From Nostoc sp. PCC 7107 (GTDB lineage Bacteria; Cyanobacteriota; Cyanobacteriia; Cyanobacteriales; Nostocaceae): 64,000 nucleotides of DNA. The DNA is taken from NCBI RefSeq assembly GCF_000316625.1, contig NC_019676.1, positions 5,536,501 through 5,600,500 of the forward strand. Reading direction: 5' to 3'. Made by a program: the position numbers and the translations under genes. Below, piece by piece: positions 47,481 to 56,216 of this stretch; position 1 is the stretch's first letter; the number at the start of each line of letters is the position of its first letter. The notes below the pieces were generated by a model. It did no database searches. It was not told the DNA's origin and saw only the letters and a program-made list of their open reading frames with translations.

Positions 47481-49898
47481 TTAATTCATCGTCAACAAAA
47501 ATATCTGATCACGCCCTGCGGCTTTAGCTTGGTACAAAGCAGTATCAGCAGCGCGATACAACGTTTGCACATCATGGCCATCTTTGGGATACTCCGCCAC
47601 TCCACCACTGATGGTAACAGTGAAATTTTCTTGATTGCTAGTTGTAAATTCTAAGCGACGCAGAGCATCCAGCAAATGATTGAGTCGCTTCACCACCTGT
47701 TGTTGGGTAATCCCGTACAGTCCAATGACAAATTCTTCCCCACCCCAACGCGCCACTACATCTTCCTGACGGAATGATTGCTTTAAGAGTTTTCCCAATT
47801 GGCTTAAAACTTGATCGCCAGCATCATGACCATATTGGTCATTAATATATTTAAAACGGTCTAAGTCTAAAACTACAAAATAAAATGGTTGACTTTGACG
47901 TTCTGCAAGATGCAGCAATCGAGTTAGTTCTTGGGCAGATTTACGTCGATTGGTAATTCCCGTTAAAGCGTCAATTTCTGCAAATTTGCGGATAATTTGG
48001 CTGCGTTCTAAACGACAAAGAACACGCGCCAATAATTCTGGTTCGACAATGGGTTTCGTAACATAATCATCAGCACCAGCCGCAAACACTCTCTGCACTA
48101 CCTGAGTGTCTCTGTGTGCTGATAAAAATAATATAGGTAAATTGCTCCAATGCGGATCATTTCTGACAACTTGACACAAATCGATGCCACTGAAGTTAGG
48201 CATTTCCAAATCTAAAATCAGCATATCGGGAATAAATTCTTCTAAGGTATCCCAGAAATTTTGAGGATCGTCTAACAGAGTCAGGGTAAATCCCCAAGGC
48301 TGTAAAATTGTCCGCAGAATATCGAGTATTTGCGGGTCATCATCTACAATCAAAAGTTTGGCTGATGATGTATTGGATTGTTGCAGAATGGAAGCGATCG
48401 CTTCCATAATCTCTGATGGAAAAACAGGCTTTTGTAAGAAGCCTTTACCGCCCATTCTTGCTACCTTTACCCGTTCGGCAAAACTATCTTGAGATGTAAA
48501 TACTAATACAGGTATAGGAGGATGCAGGGCTGTCAGTTCTGCGAGTAATGCAAAGCCATCTTCAGGAGATTGGGGAAAGCATAAATCTAACAATACTATA
48601 TCGGGTCGAGAGCAAGCGATCGCTAACCTAGCCGTAGAGATACTCTCAGCTACTACAGTTTCAATTCCGGCAATAGTTGCTTCTGCTGCTACTTGTTGCG
48701 CTAATTCCAGATCATCATCAACGATTAACAGGCGATATTCTTGGTTGAGATATGCAGTTTGAACATCTAATTGTGGCGGAATTAATGTCGGATTTTGCTC
48801 TAATATTTTTTGTAACTCCAGCAGCAGTATTTGTATTTCTTCTGCTTGGGTTTGACTTAGTGTTTCGGTTGATTTTAAAATTTTTTCTATGTTTTGACAC
48901 AAGCAAGTCGCATTATCAAAGCCAAAAGTCCCCAAGGAACCAGCTAAAGTATGGGCTTGTTGTTGTGCTTGTTGTCGCAAATCTTCAGTTAACTTATTTT
49001 CTAGCAAATATTTAACAGCTTGCTTGATGATCGCCAGGCGATCTCTATATTTATTTTGATAACGCTCCCACACTCCAGCAAGTTGAGACTTGATACGCTG
49101 TTCTATGGAAGAATGAGTTGTGGGTAATAGGCGATCTTCACTTTCCTCATCAGCTTTTCTGCTATGTATTAGCTTTTCTGTCCCCATGATTTTTGGCTGG
49201 ACATTACCAACTTCTAACTCTTTGGTATTGAGGCGATAACCAAATCCGTAAACTGTTTCAATCAAATCAGCCTTTGCTCCTACCTTTCTCAGTTTAGAAC
49301 GCAAACTCTTAATGTACGCTCTCACAGTATTTTCTGAAGGAATTTCATTCAACGACCATAAATGCTCTAGCAAGGAGCTTTGGCTGAATATGCGCTGACT
49401 ATTGCGTAATAACAATTCTAGTAGAGCATATTCCTTAGCAGTCAGGGGCAGAATTTTTCCCTGATAAGTGATTTGACAGCTACTAGGATCAAGATGCAAA
49501 GCGCCAAATTCAATTATCGGTGTTCTGCTAATCATACCTCGACGTAACAAAGCCCGTATTTTTGACAATAATTCCTCTAAATTAAATGGCTCAAGTACAT
49601 AATCATCTGCTCCAGCATCTAACACAGTAATTGTTTTAGCAATATTAGCTTTCCCTGTTAGTAATAAAATTGGTATATGACAACCTTGATTGCGTAGATG
49701 TTGGTAAATACTTATACCGTCAATTATCGACAAACTCACATCCAGCACAATTAAATCGTAGGCAGTTGCTAAAGCTTGCTCTAAACCTTTTTTACCATTA
49801 GGTGCTACCTCCACCAAATAATATTTCTCTGAAAGTGCTACCCTCAGTATTTCAATGATATTTGTATCATCTTCTACTATTAGAATTTTCACAATCAA
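47481..49898 (-). CDS. Multidomain response regulator: REC, winged helix, Hpt, REC, REC, GGDEF
   Basis: 805 aa. Order: receiver with Asp53 (LIVLDVSLS); OmpR-type winged-helix DNA-binding domain (about 130-225, ENTVRAYIKSLRSKLRKVGA...VYGFGYRL); Hpt-like region with HTLAGSLGTFG (about 310-320); receiver 2 (IVLLDLCFP); receiver 3 (MLILDLEMP); GGDEF domain with intact GGEEF at 719-723. It could therefore take phosphate, bind DNA and make cyclic di-GMP in one chain. No kinase is adjacent. The CheY-like gene at 50242 is divergent. Confidence 0.92.
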   Translation of the reverse strand: MIVKILIVEDDTNIIEILRVALSEKYYLVEVAPNGKKGLEQALATAYDLIVLDVSLSIIDGISIYQHLRNQGCHIPILLLTGKANIAKTITVLDAGADDYVLEPFNLEELLSKIRALLRRGMISRTPIIEFGALHLDPSSCQITYQGKILPLTAKEYALLELLLRNSQRIFSQSSLLEHLWSLNEIPSENTVRAYIKSLRSKLRKVGAKADLIETVYGFGYRLNTKELEVGNVQPKIMGTEKLIHSRKADEESEDRLLPTTHSSIEQRIKSQLAGVWERYQNKYRDRLAIIKQAVKYLLENKLTEDLRQQAQQQAHTLAGSLGTFGFDNATCLCQNIEKILKSTETLSQTQAEEIQILLLELQKILEQNPTLIPPQLDVQTAYLNQEYRLLIVDDDLELAQQVAAEATIAGIETVVAESISTARLAIACSRPDIVLLDLCFPQSPEDGFALLAELTALHPPIPVLVFTSQDSFAERVKVARMGGKGFLQKPVFPSEIMEAIASILQQSNTSSAKLLIVDDDPQILDILRTILQPWGFTLTLLDDPQNFWDTLEEFIPDMLILDLEMPNFSGIDLCQVVRNDPHWSNLPILFLSAHRDTQVVQRVFAAGADDYVTKPIVEPELLARVLCRLERSQIIRKFAEIDALTGITNRRKSAQELTRLLHLAERQSQPFYFVVLDLDRFKYINDQYGHDAGDQVLSQLGKLLKQSFRQEDVVARWGGEEFVIGLYGITQQQVVKRLNHLLDALRRLEFTTSNQENFTVTISGGVAEYPKDGHDVQTLYRAADTALYQAKAAGRDQIFLLTMN

Positions 49899-50241
49899 TT
49901 TGTGGTGAATTTAAATCTTTAACTTTTATTAATTGATAGCTAATTACTCAGATCAACAGGATATACAGTCATTCAAGGTACTGGGCTTAAAATTACATTT
50001 TTTATTTTTTTCACAAGTTATTCCTAGCCAGCAGCTAACCTGTTATATACAATATATAATCTAAGTCTTAACACTTATATTATATGCAAAAAAATCAACA
50101 ATGGATTTTGCGATAAATGTTTGAATCTCAAGTTTTTCATTGGTCAATAATTACTTTCTTGCCAAAATAACTCTCGTTCTTCAACAAAGTAGTAATTGTT
50201 CTGGTACATAACTTTATTTATATAATCAGGATAAACTAAAA
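49899..50241. other. Divergent AT-rich promoter region
   Basis: 343 bp between the multidomain regulator and the CheY-like gene; very A/T-rich with TATATACAATATATAAT. No gene or clear operator is seen. Confidence 0.5.
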
Positions 50242-50616
50242 ATGACAAAACGAATTCTAGTTATTGATGATGAAGATAGCGTGCTGGAGATTGTGCAAAT
50301 CTCCCTAGAGTCAGCAGCAAATTGGGATGTAATCACAGCATCTTCAGGTAGTACAGGTATAGAAATTGCCGTATCTGAGCAACCGGATGCGATTATACTA
50401 GATTTAGTGATGCCAGAAATGGATGGACTGACTACATTTAAAAAACTTCAAGATAATATTGCAACTAGCCATATTCCTACTGTTTTACTAACAGCAAAAG
50501 CCCAGATGAGCAAACAAGCAGAATTTCGTAACTTGGGAGTATCTGGAGTCATCATCAAACCATTTATGCCTTTAGATTTATTCGATAACATTTGCCAAAT
50601 TCTCAACTGGACGTAG
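50242..50616 (+). CDS. CheY-like single-domain response regulator
   Basis: 124 aa receiver only. Phosphoacceptor Asp54 in IILDLVMPEMDG, the acidic pocket DDED at 9-12, Thr in VLLTAKAQ and Lys in IIKPFMP are all present. No output domain; it probably relays phosphate to or from the divergent multidomain regulator or another partner. Confidence 0.93.
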   Translation: MTKRILVIDDEDSVLEIVQISLESAANWDVITASSGSTGIEIAVSEQPDAIILDLVMPEMDGLTTFKKLQDNIATSHIPTVLLTAKAQMSKQAEFRNLGVSGVIIKPFMPLDLFDNICQILNWT

Positions 50617-50739
50617 ATATAACTTTAACTTTTCTATCTCCCAAGATAATGTAGTGAAAAAATGATGCAATCTTTGATGGTTATCTAATTCGATAATTTT
50701 CGCTATTTCTGGTAATATTTCCCGTTGTAATTCAGATAC
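50617..50739 (-). pseudogene. Transposase N-terminal remnant
   Basis: A 43-codon open stretch on the minus strand reads LQREILPEIAKIIELDNHQR, then LHHFFTTLSWEIEKLK. This matches the N-terminal helix pattern of DDE transposases of the IS4/IS701 type. No start codon or catalytic domain remains. It abuts the 3' end of the CheY-like gene. Confidence 0.6.
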
Positions 50740-50752
50740 GCATTATATATGT

Positions 50753-50770
50753 CAATACGGTTCAGTGAAG
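50753..50770 (+). repeat. Solo terminal repeat related to the 47.2-kb MITE
   Basis: CAATACGGTTCAGTGAAG matches the MITE end at 16 of 18 positions. No inverted partner is found up to 51146, so this is a truncated element. Confidence 0.65.
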
Positions 50771-50869
50771 AAAGTTTCTGTGTGGAGGTAATCCATCTTT
50801 TGTTACCCGTTTCAAGTTAAGGTTAGTATTTTTCTCTCCCCGTAGCAACAAAAGAGGGATAACAGTGGG

Positions 50870-51075
50870 TGGTAAGTTGAACAAGCTGGCAAAAAATTAT
50901 GCCATTGGTCGAGGTCACGGCGGTATTCACTGGCGGACTGACGTTTCAGCAATCAAGTTTAGCTTTAGGTGAAAAAGTGGCTATTAGCCTCTTGAGAGAT
51001 GAAAGATTGGGTTATAACGAAGATTTTCCAGGCTTTACCTTTACTAAATTTGACTGTACAAGAGTTACTGTCTAA
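50870..51075 (+). pseudogene. C-terminal remnant of a vanadium-dependent haloperoxidase-like gene
   Basis: The frame reads GKLNKLAKNYAIGRGHGGIHWRTD, the last active-site block with the vanadate-binding His in HWRTD. It then shifts frame near 50945 to SLALGEKVAISLLRDERL and DFPGFTFTKFD, up to a stop at 51073. Everything upstream of this block, including the PSGHA region, is missing. The family oxidises halides and belongs to the PAP2-like acid phosphatase fold. Confidence 0.75.
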
Positions 51076-51146
51076 CTTGATTGGGAGTAAAAAATAAATG
51101 CGATCGCTGCTAAATAAGCAATCACATTTATTAAATCTAGAAAAAA

Positions 51147-52079
51147 TTAATTAGATGTTTTGTAAATTAAAAACACAGAACCAATTGCGCCGCCATTTTC
51201 TAGATAGATTTTTCCGTTGTAATATAACCCAGGAGAACCACCGCCATCAAATAACATTCCTTCTTGAATTTTACCTAAACAGTTATTACGGGCAATTCCA
51301 GCTAAAACATCATCAAACATATCTGGTAGTAACTCTTGATTTACTGGAGAAACTTCAATAGCTGAATTAGCTTTTAAGTCATTCACTAATAAAATTACAT
51401 AACCTTTACTCGTTGTCGCCACCATAGAACGATTCGTCACTTGCTTACAGGCAAATTCTCCTAAATCTTGACAGATATCTTTAAATTTACCTTGACGATA
51501 AAATCTGCCATTACCACCAACCAAATTGTAATTTAGAATATTGTTACTTCTTCTTCCCGCCTGAAGTGTAGCTATTCGCTCTTGGGGTCTCCCTCCAGAA
51601 ATCCCAAAAGAAGAACGCCGATTTTTAAATGCGCCAGAATATTCAACTCCGCGAGAAATATTTAAGCCTTGTGGTTTATCATCGGTGCCTATATAGTCAG
51701 CATTAATTGCGGCTAGAGGTCGTTGGCCATTTAACTGAGAATTTGCATCAGTAATAATTTCATTAAATTGCTTTGGTATATAATTTCTGATAAATTTTCC
51801 CTGTTTGTCTTTAGCATAAAGTTTATGAGATAAACCTACATTAACTTTGAAATCTAATTTTGGTGATTTAGGATTAAAAATAATTACATGATTAATGCCT
51901 TTGGCTAATTTCTGACCTTGATTATTAGCTTTGAAAAATTCAATACTGAATTGTGGATTTTCACCGGGACAGGTTTTTGCTGCTTTTGTTGATGAATTCG
52001 CAGTATCTTCTTTACAAGCTAATAACAAATTTATCGTAATGCTCAATATAGATAAGAGAAATATTTTTTTGATCCACAT
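51147..52079 (-). CDS. Phosphodiester glycosidase family lipoprotein (NAGPA-like, DUF2233)
   Basis: 310 aa. The lipobox INLLLAC (Cys about 22) suggests membrane anchoring. Family blocks: PLAAINADYIGTDDKPQGLNISRG, NRSMVATTSKGYVILLVND and the C-terminal LFDGGGSPGLYYNG. The family is related to the enzyme that uncovers mannose 6-phosphate. Bacterial members probably trim phosphodiester-linked sugars in envelope polymers; the substrate here is unknown. Confidence 0.85.
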   Translation of the reverse strand: MWIKKIFLLSILSITINLLLACKEDTANSSTKAAKTCPGENPQFSIEFFKANNQGQKLAKGINHVIIFNPKSPKLDFKVNVGLSHKLYAKDKQGKFIRNYIPKQFNEIITDANSQLNGQRPLAAINADYIGTDDKPQGLNISRGVEYSGAFKNRRSSFGISGGRPQERIATLQAGRRSNNILNYNLVGGNGRFYRQGKFKDICQDLGEFACKQVTNRSMVATTSKGYVILLVNDLKANSAIEVSPVNQELLPDMFDDVLAGIARNNCLGKIQEGMLFDGGGSPGLYYNGKIYLENGGAIGSVFLIYKTSN

Positions 52080-52090
52080 ACTAAGATAAT

Positions 52091-52121
52091 AAAAACCCGC
52101 TACAGAACGACTATAGCGGGT
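52091..52121 (-). terminator. Rho-independent terminator of the DUF4912 gene
   Basis: ACCCGCTA (52095-52102) pairs with TAGCGGGT (52114-52121). On the minus strand the stem is followed by TTTTT. It lies just past the 3' end at 52151. Confidence 0.8.
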
Positions 52122-52150
52122 AATAATTCAAAATACCAATTTCGGGTTAT

Positions 52151-53398
52151 TTAGAATATCCATTCTGGAATGGCTTCTTCTTTGGTGTTAGTATTGCGAG
52201 ATGGTGTTTCACGATTGAACTTCATGTGAATTGAGCGTGTTTGCTCACCATCAGCAGCAACAGCCAAAATTGGGTAGTCAATTAAACCATCTTGGAAGGA
52301 CATTTGGAAGCGGAATGTGCCATCGGGATTCAGTTTAATTTCCCGACCACCAATTGTTACAGTAGCATCGGGTTCGGTTGCACCGTAAACAATCAATTCA
52401 GCATCAGCAATTAACCAGAACTGACGAGGACGCATGGGAACGGCGGAAGCTGAGAAGCCGACACCAGACATTCCCACACCGGACATATTTAAACCAGAGG
52501 TGGTGGGAACTGCCCACATACCGACACCAGAGGGAAAGACGTAGGAACTGATAGCTTGTTCGGGACGTACAGAACCAGGTACGTGCTGCATAGAACCAAA
52601 CAGAGAACCTGCAACCCGTTGTGCTTCAGCAGATTCTACCAAGCCAAAGATTTGGTCGTAGATGGGGTTGCCACCATTTGCACCTGCTGTTGTTGCCAGT
52701 TTCTTGGCAGGTGGTACTAGTTCATACAGCGTTCTACCACGCAAGTCTTCTTCAAAGTTGACGGTGATGAAGACATCCTCAATCCAGTCAGATGGATATA
52801 CAGGAGGAATGTGTACTTGGGCAGAACGAGCCAAAACTAACCAACGACCATCAAAAGTACGATAACCGATGTCAATGACATAATCGCGATCGCTCACAGG
52901 AATTGGTAGATACCATTCTCTGGCTAGTTCATCAACAGGATATTCTTGGATGCTGTGGGGACTTTGATATTCAAGACTGATGTCGGTGACATCATAAATT
53001 CGCAGTGCCAACTGCTGTCCACCTTGCCGCCGCAGTTCTTCTTTATGATCATTGGGAATATCCCAATAAGTGTAAGCCCATTGCGGATCGCGTGGTAAAA
53101 GTACAATTCGACTTTCACCATAACCACCTGGTAGATCTGCGAGTAATTCATCAACATCAGCCAGAGAGCCACCAGTACGGTCTTCTTGACCAAGCTCAAA
53201 TTTTGCTGCTTCCACGGTTTCCTGTGCCTCCAGTGAACGAGATGGACTAAGCGAAGCTTTACTACGCTGGACTTCTTGAATTGCTGCCAGCAATTGTGAT
53301 TTACGCATTCGGCTATAGCGGGAGACGCTATATTCGCTGGCAACTTTACGTAGTTGCCGTAATGTCATCTCCTCTAGCGGTGGGCGTTCTTTTGCCAT
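52151..53398 (-). CDS. DUF4912 domain protein with N-terminal SAP/Rho-N-like domain
   Basis: 415 aa. Residues 1-47 (LRQLRKVASEYSVSRYSRMRKSQLLAAIQ) form a Rho N-terminal/SAP-type helix-extended-loop-helix that may bind nucleic acid. Residues about 90-215 are DUF4912 (RIVLLPRDPQWAYTYWDIP...YVIDIGYR). A Gly/Met-rich stretch (GVGMSGVGFSASAVPM) precedes a beta-rich C-terminal domain. Function is unknown. It is conserved in filamentous cyanobacteria. Confidence 0.85.
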   Translation of the reverse strand: MAKERPPLEEMTLRQLRKVASEYSVSRYSRMRKSQLLAAIQEVQRSKASLSPSRSLEAQETVEAAKFELGQEDRTGGSLADVDELLADLPGGYGESRIVLLPRDPQWAYTYWDIPNDHKEELRRQGGQQLALRIYDVTDISLEYQSPHSIQEYPVDELAREWYLPIPVSDRDYVIDIGYRTFDGRWLVLARSAQVHIPPVYPSDWIEDVFITVNFEEDLRGRTLYELVPPAKKLATTAGANGGNPIYDQIFGLVESAEAQRVAGSLFGSMQHVPGSVRPEQAISSYVFPSGVGMWAVPTTSGLNMSGVGMSGVGFSASAVPMRPRQFWLIADAELIVYGATEPDATVTIGGREIKLNPDGTFRFQMSFQDGLIDYPILAVAADGEQTRSIHMKFNRETPSRNTNTKEEAIPEWIF

Positions 53399-53911
53399 TA
53401 ATTTGGCCTCCAGTAGTTTGAAAGGTAAATTATCTCTCTGGGTTACAGAATGCTCTATAAAATTGTCATTTCTCCCAGATGAATTTCTTATTCCTGACTC
53501 CTGGTTTTGCCCAGTTTTTAAAGTTTTTTAATTTGCTTTTAAAATGAGGGTCACTCCCTTTCAATTTCCTTGAATGCTTGGGTAAGCATTTTTCGGGATC
53601 GGAGGAGTCGTTTTGTTAAGTAAATATTAACCAGTAACCCTCGGTATTGATCAAGGGGTCTCAAGGCACTTTTTTCAGGCTTTTACGAATTTAATAGCTC
53701 TTGCGGGATCATATTGTCATGATTTTATGACAATTGCTTTTTGCAATCCGATTCAAATATCATGGATTCATCACATTTACTTTTCAAAAGCAATCAAACC
53801 CTTATGGACAAATGATCTCATCTCAAAATAAGGGCGATCGCTTCTGGGATTTAATCTGGAGCGATCGCTACAAATACGTCAAAATCAAAATAACAGCGAT
53901 AATCACTGACA
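53399..53911. other. Long non-coding region upstream of the DUF4912 gene
   Basis: 512 bp with no gene. It holds two plus-strand hairpins: 53573-53593 and ATTGTCAT/ATGACAAT at 53713-53734. Two HIP1-type sites lie near the VOC gene. Confidence 0.5.
53573..53593 (+). terminator. Orphan terminator-like hairpin opposite the DUF4912 promoter
   Basis: AATGCTT (53573-53579) pairs with AAGCATT (53584-53590) around GGGT, followed by TTT. No plus-strand gene lies upstream within 2 kb. Confidence 0.4.
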
Positions 53912-54271
53912 ATGCAGATAACTCAGAGCCTTCATACAGCTATTCTCGTTACTGATTTAGAACGTTCCGAACACTTTTACAGCCAAGTGTTGGGATTTTC
54001 AAAAATTGACCGATCCCTCAAATATCCTGGTGTATGGTATCAAGTCGGCAACTATCAATTACACCTAATAGTCGCAGCAACAACACCAACCGATAACCCA
54101 AACGAAAAATGGGGACGTAATCCCCACATTGCTTTTGCAGTAGCCGATTTAGAACAAGCTAAACAAGAACTGCTCAGTCACAATTATTCTATTCAAGCGA
54201 GTGCCTCTGGTCGTCCTGCCATCTTTACTCAAGATCCTGATGGAAATGTGATTGAGATCAGTCAGCAGTGA
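53912..54271 (+). CDS. VOC family (glyoxalase/bleomycin-resistance fold) protein
   Basis: 119 aa with two beta-alpha-beta-beta-beta units: SLHTAILVTDLERSEHFYSQVLGF and HIAFAVADLEQAKQELLSH...FTQDPDGNVIEISQQ. Candidate metal ligands are the His in SLHTAIL, the His in LHLIV, the His in NPHIAF and the Glu in VIEI. Enzymatic activity (lyase, isomerase or dioxygenase) is not predictable. Confidence 0.88.
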   Translation: MQITQSLHTAILVTDLERSEHFYSQVLGFSKIDRSLKYPGVWYQVGNYQLHLIVAATTPTDNPNEKWGRNPHIAFAVADLEQAKQELLSHNYSIQASASGRPAIFTQDPDGNVIEISQQ

Positions 54272-54348
54272 TGGAATGCTTGTAATTACAGCAGTTTGAT
54301 GTACACAAAACTAGGTTCCTGTCTCAAGCAATCAAAACTATCTTGCTA

Positions 54349-55320
54349 CTAAGGAATAAAGGCAATTTTATCTACATTTACTTGTGATAAAAGTGTCATA
54401 TTTCCAGTTTTTATATCCACAGCAAAAACAGAATTTCTCGGACTATTATTGGGATTGGCAAGTGCAATAAGTTGACCAGAGGGAGAGAAAGTTAAGCTAA
54501 GTAAGTCATTAGACAAATATTTTCTATTGTATGTTAACCCTGCCACAGTAGTAATTAATAATTTGCCTGTAAGTAGTGAGGTCTTGTTAGGATCTAGCTG
54601 CACTAAAGTTGTTCTACCGTCTGAAGTCAGAATAGTCGCATAAAACTTACCATCAGGGCTAAGAGCTAGATTACTGAAGCGTAAATTCCGTGGCAATTCA
54701 GGTAGTTTTAACTCATCACCAGAGGTGACTTTGCCATTTTTAGGGTCAATCATTACTAGATAGAAAGGAGGAACGCCATTGTTAGCACTAGCAATTCCAA
54801 TAATTTTGTTATTTTTAGTTCCTAATACTCCTTCTATTGTATGATTACCATTTTTAAATCCTGAGATTTTTTTAGCTTTTGGTTTCTTAGATTTATTATC
54901 AGTAAATATAAGTTTACTATGATTCCCTTTTTGGGTTGTTTCTACTGTAAGCATCACCATCGTGCCGTCTGTAAAGCTAGTAAAACCAGTGATTCGGCTC
55001 GATTCAGTAGAAAACGCTCTTTTAGCAGTTTCAATTTTTGTTGTTTGATTATCAACAATACTTGCAGGGATTTCTGTACTTAATTTTTCACCACCAGTTG
55101 TTAAATCTAAGGACACTAAGGTAAACGCTGGACTGGTGTTTTCTACATCTGTAGAGATTTTAGCATTTTGCTTATTTTTGCTTGCAGGCAGTTTAACTCC
55201 GACTAGCGATCGCGCCTCTTGTGCTAAGGTTTTATTTTTGACAAGATTAACGAGCATATTTGTAGCCGCGCTGGCAATAACTAACTGACCAAATTGGCGA
55301 CGTTTGATTCTTAGATACAT
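54349..55320 (-). CDS. Tat-exported beta-propeller-like protein
   Basis: 323 aa. The N-terminus RIKRRQFGQLVIASAA has a twin-arginine motif. The rest is beta-rich repeats (LSPDGKFYATILTSDGRTTLVQLDP, LTFSPSGQLIALANPNN) resembling a PD40/WD40-type propeller. I do not recognise a named family. It is probably periplasmic; ligand unknown. Confidence 0.6.
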   Translation of the reverse strand: MYLRIKRRQFGQLVIASAATNMLVNLVKNKTLAQEARSLVGVKLPASKNKQNAKISTDVENTSPAFTLVSLDLTTGGEKLSTEIPASIVDNQTTKIETAKRAFSTESSRITGFTSFTDGTMVMLTVETTQKGNHSKLIFTDNKSKKPKAKKISGFKNGNHTIEGVLGTKNNKIIGIASANNGVPPFYLVMIDPKNGKVTSGDELKLPELPRNLRFSNLALSPDGKFYATILTSDGRTTLVQLDPNKTSLLTGKLLITTVAGLTYNRKYLSNDLLSLTFSPSGQLIALANPNNSPRNSVFAVDIKTGNMTLLSQVNVDKIAFIP

Positions 55321-56216
55321 AAATTTAGAATCCTATGATGAAGTTTAACTAGCTGATTATTCAATAATTAACAAACCCAAGCTTGCCGATATTATGTTGT
55401 TTTCTTATTAAGAAGATCCAACATACTGTGGTGAGTTACTGAACTATATTAGACTTCTTGCATAAATATTTTTTGTCTTGTCTAAGGCTTTATATCGTTG
55501 CCGTATTTATTGCGGCAATGATGTAGAATTGCCATACAAATAATTACTTTTGCAAGATGTCTATTGATTCAAATCTAGCCTAAAATAGGGATTGAGGATG
55601 AGGTGCTAGAGAAGAAATTACTCTCATACTTATTTAAGTGATTTACCATTGATTGCTGGATACTAAGTAAAAGTTACTATACTTTTTCATGTATCCTTAT
55701 TAAGCTGTTAATAACAGCCATTTAGTTCAATCGAAATAAACCAATCAATAGTATTTTTCATCCGCGCACATCAAAAAATCAAAATATGTAATCTAAAGTC
55801 TTGCTTATTTTTAATTACAAGCAATCTTCCACTGAGTTGTTGTGTATCACTAAATAGGGAAATTCATAACAGGCAGTATTTTAGCTGTTAGATGATAGAG
55901 AATTATTTGAAAGATAACCACAAAATGCTACTTAACTTTGATCTCAATATCATTATATATACTCTAAAGCAGATCATGATGATAGTCATACCTAAACTTT
56001 AAAATATTTTTGCTAATGAGAGAGATTGCGTGTTGATAACTTGATAATTTAGAGAACAAATAATATCAGGATAATTTGCTAAATCTTTACGAAAAATTAT
56101 TATTTACTTTATGCAATTTTATTGGTTACAACAATTAGCGATTACAAAAGGCTTAATTCAGTAGCTTTGGGGCTGATGTTTGTAACATACAACTATTGAT
56201 TAGTAAATACTGACTG
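55321..56216. other. 896-bp AT-rich region without a gene
   Basis: No coding frame has recognisable content. A hairpin TTGCCG/CGGCAA lies at 55498-55517. The rest is low-complexity AT-rich DNA upstream of the recombinase. Confidence 0.55.

Noticed and set aside
55498-55517. Hairpin TTGCCG/CGGCAA as a terminator
   Set aside because: No T run and no gene to terminate; probably a chance palindrome.
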